The notes below the pieces were generated by a model. That model saw only the letters and a program-made list of their open reading frames with translations, searched no databases and was not told the origin of the DNA. A program made the position numbers and the translations under genes. From the NCBI GenBank assembly GCA_949439935.1, contig CASRZA010000004.1, positions 1 through 36,871 on the forward strand: 36,871 nucleotides of DNA, in the 5' to 3' direction. The stretch is from an uncultured Bacilli bacterium. GTDB taxonomy: Bacteria > Bacillota_I > Bacilli_A > RF39 > UBA660. Within the stretch, counting starts at the first letter, position 1. Every line of letters starts with the position of its first letter. Below, piece after piece: positions 14,814 through 22,406 of this stretch.

Positions 14814-15893
14814 ATGGATAATAAAATAGGAAAATATATTAAAGATCAAAGAGAAGAAAGAAATTTAACTCAAACAGAATTGGCAGATAAACTATATGTA
14901 AGTCGACAGACTATATCAAAATGGGAGAACGGAATAAACAAACCAGATAGAGTTACATTCAAGAAGGTCGAAAATGTTCTTGGTTCTAGCTTTGAAGATT
15001 ACAAAAAAAAGAAAAGAAAAGAGATATCAGACATTTCAAAGAAGAAGAAAAAAAGTTTGGCATTAGGATTATTCTTTATGTCGTGCTTAGTTATACTAAC
15101 TGTATACTTTGCCTACTACTTCATAAACACCTACGATAAAACTCAAATTTACATCGTCACTGGAGAATCGGAGCGATCTGTTGTAACAAGTGGGCTATAA
15201 GTAGAAACTCCTGAGAGAAGATATTTCAATTTAGGTAACATCATATCTATAGAATCAAAACAGATAGACGAAGTAGAACTTTACTACTTGAAAGATGATC
15301 AAGAACACCTGATAATAAAGGGGAACCCATACACGATATCGATAAGAGAAGACGTAGGATACGAAGAATGTTTCAAAGAAGAAAATCGAAATTATATTTT
15401 AAACAGTTTACACATGAAAATCTATTATAAAGATGATATTGTCGACGACGTAAAACTTACACTTTTTAAGGGCTACTCAAATGATAAGCTCTTTTTTCGA
15501 AACTCACAACCCATCGGATTAAAAGAACAAGAGGGTATCGAGGTAGATAGATTTCAAAAAGAAAAACTCGTTTCCAAAATAAAAAAGAACTTTAAACAAG
15601 ATAAAGAAAACGAAGAATTATCGACATATACTGTAAAAGAAAAAAATCTAGAGAAAAAGTTTTACTACATAGATATGTCGCCTTTTTTATTTTTAGAAGT
15701 TTACAATGGCAAAAGATCGATAGAAGAGTACACCTTATCTTTGCTGACTTCCGAATTAAATTACACCGACAAACGAACAAGTAATTCTTGGCGCTATTGC
15801 GAAGGAGAATTTGTTTGTGACAGCGATAATTGTGAAATTTCAAAAGAGAAAGTCGAAGAGTTTTTTAGCCTGTACGATGAGGTTTTAAACTAG
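14814..15893 (+). pseudogene. Membrane-bound XRE-family regulator interrupted by one in-frame TAA
   Basis: The first 128 codons (14814-15200) encode an HTH_XRE domain (LTQTELADKLYVSRQTISKWENG, residues 18-40), a basic linker and one membrane helix (about 83-105), then stop at TAA 15198-15200. The same frame continues open to 15893 (the ORF track's 15288-15893 product is this frame), giving a further 230 residues of extracellular-style sensor domain. A single nonsense change therefore splits a roughly 359-residue one-component membrane regulator. The truncated N-terminal part could still bind DNA and sit in the membrane. Its 3' end is duplicated at 10762-10818. Its likely targets are the neighbouring GC-rich operator/promoter repeats, by inference. 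Confidence 0.8.
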
Positions 15894-15987
15894 CACGCGC
15901 GCGTGCGCGACGAAAAAGTGCGCGCGCACCTCAAGAAGTGCGCGACTAATTTTCAATAATATGCTATATTTTATTTGTAAGAGAGAA
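15837..15987 (+). repeat. Right copy of the 151-bp direct repeat
   Basis: Matches 10762-10912 with three mismatches. Here the first 57 bp are the genuine 3' end of the XRE regulator gene, so this copy is probably the parent arrangement. The rest repeats the GC-rich palindromes and the extended -10 promoter. Beyond 15987 the two flanks diverge completely. Confidence 0.9.
15893..15970 (+). promoter_or_regulatory. Iterated GC-rich sites plus extended -10 promoter (right copy)
   Basis: GTGCGCG recurs at 15903, 15918 and 15938 within palindromes at 15893-15906 and 15918-15929. TGCTATATT (15962-15970) is an extended -10 facing the serine protease locus. From 15988 to 16125 there is no gene. A strong AAGGAGG at 16061-16067 has no start codon at a useful distance. 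Confidence 0.5.
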
Positions 15988-16020
15988 TCTTTTGCAAGCA
16001 ACCTGAAAAATCATTTACTA

Positions 16021-16034
16021 AGAAAACGTTTTCA
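16021..16034. promoter_or_regulatory. Cre-like palindrome
   Basis: AGAAAACGTTTTCA fits the CcpA cre consensus TGWAANCGNTNWCA at all but the first base and contains a perfect 12-bp palindrome. It lies downstream of the repeat-borne promoter, where a bound repressor could block transcription. A chance palindrome is possible. Confidence 0.3.
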
Positions 16035-16125
16035 ACGATCCATGGCAGTTTGAAGACATAAAGGAGGAAGGATAATTAAGATAATTTAAAAATTAAAATT
16101 TTTTTTAAAAAGAAAGTAGGAATTC

Positions 16126-17358
16126 ATGTATATGAAAAAAATGAAAAAAAATATGACAACGTGGATTGCCATTTTATTAATAGTTCCCTTTTTAGGAACT
16201 TCAAAAATTAATGCATTAGAATATAACAATAGACTTTCAAATATAAATATTGAAAGAAATACTAATTATTCAAAGAAATTAATAGAAACATATATTGAAG
16301 AAAATAAATTATACTTTGATAATGTATCAAAAGCAATTGATAAAAGTCAACAGATGCAAGAGATATTATTTAATGACAGTTTAGATAATATATCAAATTA
16401 TCCTGATTATATAGGTGGTTCATACATAGATGATAATGGCAACTATACAATCCAGATTGTTAAATCTAACGTTCCATCAAAAAAAGGTGAAAACTTTTCA
16501 TCTTATAAAAAAATTATTGATCTAGAATCAATAAGAATAGAATATGTCGAAAATTCACTAAATGAACTGAATAAATTAAATAATAAAATAATTTCTTATT
16601 TTTCGCAAAATAAAAACAATATTGGATTGATAGCTAATTACGTTGACATTAATAAAAATAGTGTAATTATTGAATTAGAGGATACTTCTACCGAAGTAAT
16701 TGAAAGATTTAAAAAAGATGTGATAGACTCATCTCATATCAGTTTTATCAGAAGAAAAGATAACTACAGCTGATTTAAACCCAGGACAGTCTTTAGAATC
16801 ACTTATTCAGTGTTCAGTCGGTTTTAGAGCCAAGCGCAATAATAAAGTTGGTTATGTTACTGCTGGTCATTGTTTATCTGACCAGTAGGATCAAGTATCA
16901 ATACTGGTATAGTAAGAGTAAATAAAGTTACTGAAAAATTAGATGCAGCGTTTGTCGAGACGCATGCAAGTTATAATCCTACAAATACATTAAACAAAAC
17001 CATAGCAGCAACTACCACATTAAGCGTCAAAAACTCAAATCCTATCTTCCAAAAAGGAACACCAGTAGGTAAAGTAGGCCAAGAAGCTGGAATGAAAATG
17101 GGAAAAATAACAAATACTAATTGGTCAGGAAATGTAAAAGATGTTAATACTGGAAGTTCAATATATCATACTGGAATGATATCGACCGATATTTATAATC
17201 AGCAAGGAGACAGTGGAGCACCAGTATTATTATACAGTTATTCTAATAAAACAGGCGATTTATTAGGAATAAGTTTTGGTGGATATGATAAAGGTAACTT
17301 ATCAATAATTAATCCTTTAAAGACTGTCCTTGATGGATTAGGAGTTATTAGATATTAA
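16126..17358 (+). pseudogene. Trypsin-like (S1) serine protease with prodomain, broken by two frameshifts
   Basis: Frame 0 encodes a signal peptide (to about residue 31) and a prodomain with YPDYIGGSYIDDNGNYTI, typical of S1 proteases of the alpha-lytic/streptogrisin type. After HISFIRRK an extra A in GAAAAG (16755-16758) shifts reading to +1, where KITTADLNPGQSL... runs to VGYVTAGHC, the catalytic His motif. At CLSDQ (about 16882) a missing base returns reading to frame 0: PVGSS..., then LDAAFVE (catalytic Asp) and QQGDSGAPV (catalytic Ser), ending at 17358. The two indels cancel, and all three triad residues survive. As written no full-length protease can be made without frameshifting. Base composition is AT-richer than the flanks. 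Confidence 0.85.
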
Positions 17359-17362
17359 CATT

Positions 17363-17397
17363 AAAAATCATATTGTTCCAACAATATGATTTTTAAC
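17363..17397 (+). terminator. Strong terminator after the protease locus
   Basis: AAAAATCATATTGTT (17363-17377) pairs perfectly with AACAATATGATTTTT (17380-17394), a 15-bp palindromic stem. The symmetry makes it potentially bidirectional. Confidence 0.85.
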
Positions 17398-17430
17398 AGA
17401 TTAATTCATTTATAAGAAAGGTTATATGAA

Positions 17431-17880
17431 ATGTTAAATAATAGAAAAAGTAAAATAATACTAATACTTTCAATCGGAATTATTTTAATGCTTTTTAGTG
17501 TTACTATCATAGAACACATGCAAAATAGAAATCGAATAAAGATGAATAGCATCAAAGAAATATCAATGACAATAAAAAAAATATCACAAGGCAAAATGAC
17601 AATAGAAATTACAGATACTACAAATAACGGCAACTATTATGGAGGCTACTTTAGAATTGAAAAAGAAATAGATGGAAATTGGGAGGAATTGAAAAAGAAA
17701 AATAATAATCCTACCACCATGCAAGGATTATGCGTGAAGGAAAATAACAAACTGGATATTAAAATAAATTTAAATGATGAATACGACAAGTTAGAAAAAG
17801 GTAATTATCGTTTAATAATTAGAACTACTTTACCAAAAAATATACCATATGAGTTTTCTACGAACTTCGAAATTACTTAA
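17431..17880 (+). CDS. Membrane-anchored Ig-like domain protein
   Basis: A 149-aa protein with an N-terminal membrane helix (residues 9-27) and an outward beta domain. ISMTIKKISQGKMTIEITDTTNNGNYYGGYFRIEKEIDGNWEEL followed by KLEKGNYRLIIRT resembles the bacterial Ig-like domain found on many Firmicute surface/lipoproteins; no lipobox Cys is present. The ATG is preceded by AAGAAAGG (17414-17421). Like the adjacent protease remnant it is AT-rich and low in TCG/GAC codons compared with neighbours, suggesting that both arrived together. The role is unknown; it may bind or inhibit the protease, which is speculation. Confidence 0.7.
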   Translation: MLNNRKSKIILILSIGIILMLFSVTIIEHMQNRNRIKMNSIKEISMTIKKISQGKMTIEITDTTNNGNYYGGYFRIEKEIDGNWEELKKKNNNPTTMQGLCVKENNKLDIKINLNDEYDKLEKGNYRLIIRTTLPKNIPYEFSTNFEIT

Positions 17881-17911
17881 TATAAAAAAGGTTTAAAAGG
17901 AGTTTAAAAAA

Positions 17912-18509
17912 TGAGAATAAAAAAAGCAGTTTTAATCGCAATCATAGGAGTTATAGTACTAATAGGAATTTTCTTTTCCTATAAATTATATTTAACAAAC
18001 AGGTATAATTATAAAACGAGCAAGTCTCTAGATTTAAAAATGGCGGACACATGGAAAATGAATCTTATATCTTAAAGGACATCAGTAAAAATGCTGGCTT
18101 GAGTTATATAAAGTTTTTAACTTTAATTTCAACATTGAGTAAATCAGACTTTACAGATGATGAAAAAAAAGGAAAAGTTTTCAAAGAATTCTTGGACGAT
18201 CACGAATTCAAAAACGATGTCGAATTGATAAAATATATAGTCGAATTTAAAGAGGATCAAAACAGCATATTGTCTAGCACAAAAAAGATCAAAGAAAACT
18301 ATGTAGTTAAATATTTAAAAGACAACGTTCTTGTGAATGGGACATTTCACCCTATGGAGGGAAAATACACCGGTTATGTCACGGAAGACGTCGATAAATA
18401 TGAAGTGAACCTTATCGAGGGAGATACAAAATATACGATTACTTTTAGAAATAAAAGTTACTTTCCAAAAGAAAAAGTCATCGAACTAGTAAGTTCTATC
18501 AAAATATAA
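17912..18509 (+). pseudogene. Decayed paralogue of the membrane protein at 19156
   Basis: An ATG at 17912 behind AAAAGGAG opens MRIKKAVLIAIIGVIVLIGIFFSYKLYLTNRY... (membrane helix) and continues to LKMADTWKM before stopping. The ORF at 18051-18509 is in another frame and carries the rest. It aligns by eye with the intact 235-aa protein at 19156-19863: HEFKNDVELIKYIVEF / HEFKDDTEFIKYLLEY, and KENYVVKYLKDNVL / KDGYVAEYLKNNIL. About 30 residues after the anchor are missing and the frame is shifted, so one internal deletion seems enough to explain the break. Confidence 0.75.
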
Positions 18510-18547
18510 ATGGTTTATTGAGATAACTATTGCTGCCTTATAAGAAT

Positions 18548-18582
18548 AGTTGAACTGAAAATTCTTCGGTTCAACTAATTTT
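18548..18582 (+). terminator. Terminator after the decayed paralogue
   Basis: AGTTGAAC (18548-18555) pairs with GTTCAACT (18569-18576), extended inwards by TGAA/TTCG, and is followed by AATTTTTAT. Confidence 0.75.
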
Positions 18583-18623
18583 TATATTATCGACAGAAAG
18601 CGAGAAATTTTATGAATTAAAAA

Positions 18624-19071
18624 ATGGTTAAAATAACTATATATTTATTAATACTGACACTATTTATATTTGTCTTTTCTGTAATTACACTTTCTAGACA
18701 GGTAGCTATCAAAGTTGAAAGAGCTTTTAATCAAAAGTAGAAAGATATAATAGCTTACTAGAATCTATCATAGAAGACACAGTACAAATAATCGTAGATA
18801 TTCCAACAGAAGTCTTTGAAGAGAGAAAATATGGTTCGAAACAGTACACGATAAATGATAAAGGAAATATCGATCAATTCTTTACGGTAATTAATGGTTC
18901 TACTCTTGCTGAGGACGACGGTATATTTCAATTAGGGTATGACTTTAAATATACGATGCTAGATAAAACGGCAAGATAATTGGAGAAATATCAGATCCTG
19001 ACTTCACGATAAACGAAGATACATATCAACTTTATTTTGATACAAAAAATATGAGAAAGATAATAGAATAA
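18624..19071 (+). pseudogene. Frameshifted small membrane-anchored protein
   Basis: Three frames read on from one another. MVKITIYLLILTLFIFVFSVITLSRQV... (membrane helix) stops at TAG after AFNQK. VERYNSLLESIIEDTVQIIVDIPTEVFEERKYG... follows in the next frame and stops after LDKTAR. KIIGEISDPDFTINEDTYQLYFDTKN... then runs to TAA 19069-19071. Two indels have broken an anchored protein of about 145 residues. Codon use matches the neighbourhood, so this was a resident gene. Family not recognised. Confidence 0.6.
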
Positions 19072-19102
19072 TCTTGTAGATCTTTTTTAAAAGCTATCAT
19101 TA

Positions 19103-19131
19103 TTGCTAAAATGGCTAAAATCTGTTATCCT
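19103..19131 (+). promoter_or_regulatory. Promoter for the 235-aa membrane protein
   Basis: TTGCTA (19103-19108), 17-nt spacer, TATCCT (19126-19131) with TGT before it as an extended -10. Moderate match. Confidence 0.45.
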
Positions 19132-19155
19132 TGAAGTAGAAGAGGAGTAATCTAC

Positions 19156-19863
19156 ATGAAAAAGAAGAATATCATATTATATGTAACGATAGGATTTATA
19201 TTTTTAATAGGAGCATACTTAACTTACAAAACTTACATCATAAATAAATATAGCTTTAATGATGAAATCAAACTGGACATAAGTTTAAAAGAACCTTGGA
19301 AAATAGAAATCAAAACATTAAAAGATAAAGAGTACCTTAAACTAGGTGAGGTTAGAATAAAAAATGAATTTAAAAAATTCAAACGAGACGAGAATAAAAA
19401 CAGCTATTCACTAAAAGACAAAGAAGGTAACCAGACGGCTAACATAAGCTATTTTAAATACGTCACTTATACAGATGGCTTGACGACCAACTTGATCATA
19501 AACGGAAGCACCGACCAAGACCAAAAAGTTATAGAAGAATTTATGGAGAAACACGAATTTAAAGATGATACAGAATTCATAAAATACTTACTAGAATATG
19601 AGCAGAAAAAACAAAATTTATTCGCAAACACAAAGATGATTAAGGATGGCTATGTAGCCGAGTACCTAAAAAACAACATTTTGGAAGACGGAAACATTTA
19701 CATCTTAGAAGGCGACTACAAAGGCTATGTGATCGAAGACGAAGAGAAATTTGAAGCTAATATTCTAGATGAAAGTACGAAACATATCATAACATTTAAA
19801 GGGAAGGATTATTTCGACAAAGAGAAAGTGATGGAGCTTCTAAGTACAATTGACATTCTCTAA
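19156..19863 (+). CDS. Membrane-anchored extracytoplasmic protein (intact paralogue)
   Basis: A 235-aa protein with an N-terminal membrane helix (residues 6-25) and a soluble, probably external domain of mixed charge (SLKEPWKIEIKTLKDKEYLKLGEVRIKN..., ending KGKDYFDKEKVMELLSTIDIL). The ribosome site AGAGGAG (19141-19147) fixes the start. A damaged paralogue lies 650 nt upstream (17912-18509), so the family has been duplicated here. It precedes, but is separately transcribed from, the BceRS-like locus. I do not recognise the family; repeated C-terminal motifs (GxYxGYVxED) are shared by both copies. Confidence 0.75.
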   Translation: MKKKNIILYVTIGFIFLIGAYLTYKTYIINKYSFNDEIKLDISLKEPWKIEIKTLKDKEYLKLGEVRIKNEFKKFKRDENKNSYSLKDKEGNQTANISYFKYVTYTDGLTTNLIINGSTDQDQKVIEEFMEKHEFKDDTEFIKYLLEYEQKKQNLFANTKMIKDGYVAEYLKNNILEDGNIYILEGDYKGYVIEDEEKFEANILDESTKHIITFKGKDYFDKEKVMELLSTIDIL

Positions 19864-19886
19864 AAACTTGAATATTTAATAAAAAC

Positions 19887-19941
19887 TTAACAAAATGTTA
19901 ACAAGTCGTTTATAGATTTCTTAACATTTTTATTTTAAAAT
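19887..19941 (+). promoter_or_regulatory. Response-regulator operator and promoter, copy 1
   Basis: Three direct repeats at an 11-bp period: TTAACAA (19887), TTAACAA (19898) and the weaker TTTATAG (19909). TAAAAT follows at 19936-19941, 27 nt from the start of the third repeat, with no good -35. Copy 2 at 21413-21467 has the same layout. Tandem half-sites at about one helical turn beside a weak -35 are typical of activation by OmpR-family regulators. Confidence 0.75.
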
Positions 19942-19961
19942 AAACTCGAGGTTGATTATTT

Positions 19962-20708
19962 ATGGTCCGATTAATAAACTCTAACTCATATAGACTTAGA
20001 AAGAGTCCAGTATTTTGGTTTTCACTTCTCGCGATGTTTCTGTCGGGAATTTATTTCTACTTTAACAATTATTTGCCCCGATGCGAAGGATGTGAAAACG
20101 AAGTAGGGGCAGTGTTATTTAACTATGCCGTCCTCGGGAACATCCTGGTCACGATTTTCATATGTAAATTCTTAGGAACTGAATATAAAGATGGAACATT
20201 AAAAAATAAAGTGATCATAGGTTGCTCGCGTTTTAAAATTTATTTATCTAACCTGATTACTTGTATTTTTGTAAGCATCCCTTATAACCTCGCGTTTATT
20301 ATATCTGTATTATCGATAGGTCTAATGGTGAAATTCAGCATTACACTGCAACCTACAGATATCATCTATAGTTCGATATGTTCTATTTTATTGTCGGTCT
20401 CTTTCTGTTCCTTTTTCACGAGTATAGTACTAAACATTTCGAACAGCTCATCTTCGACGATCATATCCTTAAGCATCATGATATGGTCTCTCTTGCTCTC
20501 AAGTGGATTGCCTGGAAAGATTTCCTATGCGACAGGGACGAGAAAAATTATATTAGAATTTATCTACGATTTTATACCTTTGAGCCAAGGGCTACAGCTC
20601 GCGAATCTGAGAGGAAGTCATTTTATGTTGAGCATATATTCATGCATTCTCATACTCGTTTCGACTTCCTATGGCCTCTTAATATTTTCTCACAAAGATA
20701 TAAAATAA
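19962..20708 (+). CDS. ABC-2/BcrB-like permease without its own ATPase
   Basis: A 248-aa membrane protein with six predicted helices (near 17-35, 62-80, 103-130, 140-163, 170-185, 222-240). The layout and ending match the permease at 22399: GLQLANLRG...LLIFSHKDIK here and AIQLANLSP...LFIFKRKEFK there, so they are paralogues. No ATPase gene adjoins it, so it probably uses the one at 21492. Its promoter carries the same triple repeat as that operon, placing it under the same response regulator. A likely role is resistance to cell-wall antibiotics or antimicrobial peptides. Confidence 0.85.
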   Translation: MVRLINSNSYRLRKSPVFWFSLLAMFLSGIYFYFNNYLPRCEGCENEVGAVLFNYAVLGNILVTIFICKFLGTEYKDGTLKNKVIIGCSRFKIYLSNLITCIFVSIPYNLAFIISVLSIGLMVKFSITLQPTDIIYSSICSILLSVSFCSFFTSIVLNISNSSSSTIISLSIMIWSLLLSSGLPGKISYATGTRKIILEFIYDFIPLSQGLQLANLRGSHFMLSIYSCILILVSTSYGLLIFSHKDIK

Positions 20709-20721
20709 AAAGGTAAAGCTG

Positions 20722-20730
20722 TGATATAAT
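20722..20730 (+). promoter_or_regulatory. Extended -10 promoter of the response regulator
   Basis: TGATATAAT with TATAAT at 20725-20730, 27 nt before the TTG start at 20757. It lacks the 11-bp repeats, suggesting constitutive expression of the regulator. Confidence 0.6.
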
Positions 20731-20756
20731 AACAAAAAAGAAAGAAGCGAAAGAAT

Positions 20757-21416
20757 TTGAAAAAGATCTTGATAGTAGAGGATGAATCGAGCATCCATTC
20801 CATTTTAAAAGACATCTTAGAAGAAGAAAATTACGAGACTTTCGACGCCTACTCTGGTACAGAGGCTCTTATGCTTCTAGAAAGAGAAACCGTCGACTTA
20901 ATTCTTCTAGATCTCATGTTGCCGGGATTGAGTGGCGAAGATATAATCGAAAGAGCTAACCATATTCCTATTATCGTTTTAAGTGCTAAAATCGACCCTA
21001 GTGACAAAGTGAACTGCCTTTTAAAAGGCGCAAACGATTATGTGACGAAACCATTCGACAAAGAAGAACTAAAAGCCCGAATCAAAGTTCAACTTCGGTC
21101 GAGCGACAAAAACAATTCATTAGAATACAAAGACCTACAACTGCTTCAAGATAGACACACCCTTTTAGTAAAAGACCAACAAGTAAATTTAACTAAGACA
21201 GAATATGCCATAATGAAGCAGCTCCTTCTAAATGTCAAAAACGTCGTCACTAAAAACAAACTGTTAGACCTAATCGCGATGGATACAGAGGATTGCAACG
21301 AAGATTCTCTGCGCGTCCACATCAGTAACATCAGAAGAAAGATCAGGGTGTTCTCTGAAGAAGAATACATAGAATCCATCTGGGGTGTCGGTTTCAAAAT
21401 CAAAGAACAAAATTAA
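20757..21416 (+). CDS. OmpR/PhoB-family response regulator (BceR-like)
   Basis: A 219-aa two-domain regulator. The receiver domain has acidic pocket EDE (8-10), phospho-acceptor Asp52 in LILLDLMLP and Lys98 in VTKPF. The C-terminal winged helix (about 125-217) includes LTKTEYAIMKQLLLN and the recognition region DSLRVHISNIRRKI, ending GVGFKI. The start is TTG with a modest AAAGAAG site. It lies amid Bcr-type transporter genes and its partner kinase is at 23242. It most likely binds the TTAACAA repeats before 19962 and 21492; the second set begins inside its own last codons. Confidence 0.92.
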   Translation: MKKILIVEDESSIHSILKDILEEENYETFDAYSGTEALMLLERETVDLILLDLMLPGLSGEDIIERANHIPIIVLSAKIDPSDKVNCLLKGANDYVTKPFDKEELKARIKVQLRSSDKNNSLEYKDLQLLQDRHTLLVKDQQVNLTKTEYAIMKQLLLNVKNVVTKNKLLDLIAMDTEDCNEDSLRVHISNIRRKIRVFSEEEYIESIWGVGFKIKEQN

Positions 21417-21467
21417 CAAATTATTAACAAATCGTTAACCATTTTCTTAATACTTTTCTACTAAAAT
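21413..21467 (+). promoter_or_regulatory. Response-regulator operator and promoter, copy 2
   Basis: Three direct repeats at an 11-bp period: TTAACAA (21413), TTAACAA (21424) and TTAACCA (21435). TAAAAT follows at 21462-21467, again 27 nt from the third repeat. Geometry is identical to copy 1 at 19887-19941. Repeat 1 overlaps the stop codon of the regulator gene. Confidence 0.8.
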
Positions 21468-21491
21468 GGGAAAAGAAAGGAAGAAAAAAAT

Positions 21492-22406
21492 ATGAAATAT
21501 GTTTTAGAAACAGATAAAATTTTAAAGAAATACAAAGATTTCAAAGCGCTCTCCAATTTGAATATCCACGTCGAAGAAGGAGCCATCTATGGCCTAATCG
21601 GCCGAAACGGAGCAGGTAAGACTACTTTGATACGTGTCATCTGTGGCTTACAAAAACCGGATGGGGGAACGTATAGACTCTACGGTATCGAAGATACAGA
21701 CAAAGCTATTATAGAAGAGAGAAGAAGGATGGGGGCAATAATCGAAACGCCGAGCCTTTATCAAGACATGACAGCGAGAGACAATCTCATCATGCAATAT
21801 AAACTAGTAGGTCTTCCATCGATGGATGGAATCGATGAGCTTTTAAAGCTAGTCGATCTCGAACATACCGGCAAAAAGAAAGTAAAAAACTTCTCTTTAG
21901 GTATGCGTCAGAGACTTGGAATCGCCGTCGCACTCGCGAATAATCCAGACTTTCTAATTCTAGATGAACCGATAAACGGACTAGATCCTCAGGGTATAGT
22001 CGAAATGCGTGAACTCATCTTGAAACTTAATAGAGAAAAGAAGATAACGATTTTAATCTCGAGTCATTACCTAGACGAACTCTCAAAAATTGCGACTCAC
22101 TATGGATTCATGGACAAAGGAACGATCATCAAAGAGATAAGTGCCGATGAACTCGAAAAAAAGATGCAAAAGAGGATCGAGATTAAAGTCGCAGATGCTG
22201 CCAAATTTACAAACTTCTTCGAAGATAGAAATATTACATATGAAGTCTCAGATAGTCGCACCATAAACATTTATGGAAAATTTAATTTAACTAAGTTGAT
22301 CGGTGAATTAGCCAAAACTGGAATCGAAGTCGAAGAAATACACGAGAAAGAAGAAACTCTAGAAAATTACTTTATCAATCTCATCGAGGAGGAACATCAT
22401 GAATAG
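21492..22406 (+). CDS. ABC transporter ATP-binding protein (BcrA-like)
   Basis: A 304-aa ATPase. Walker A is GRNGAGKTT (about 38-46), the signature is FSLGMRQRLG, Walker B is FLILDEPINGLDPQG and the switch is ISSHYLDEL. The C-terminal 80 residues (KKMQKRIEIKVADAAKF...) form the extra domain typical of BcrA/lantibiotic-immunity ATPases. The ribosome site is AAAGGAAG. It overlaps the permease gene by 8 nt and lies between the response regulator and the histidine kinase. Together they would export or detach antimicrobial peptides such as bacitracin-like compounds; the exact substrate is not visible in sequence. Confidence 0.93.
   Translation: MKYVLETDKILKKYKDFKALSNLNIHVEEGAIYGLIGRNGAGKTTLIRVICGLQKPDGGTYRLYGIEDTDKAIIEERRRMGAIIETPSLYQDMTARDNLIMQYKLVGLPSMDGIDELLKLVDLEHTGKKKVKNFSLGMRQRLGIAVALANNPDFLILDEPINGLDPQGIVEMRELILKLNREKKITILISSHYLDELSKIATHYGFMDKGTIIKEISADELEKKMQKRIEIKVADAAKFTNFFEDRNITYEVSDSRTINIYGKFNLTKLIGELAKTGIEVEEIHEKEETLENYFINLIEEEHHE

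Noticed and set aside
20378-20716. 112-aa + strand ORF
   Set aside because: Out-of-frame reading of the orphan permease gene; composition is not protein-like and no ribosome site is present.
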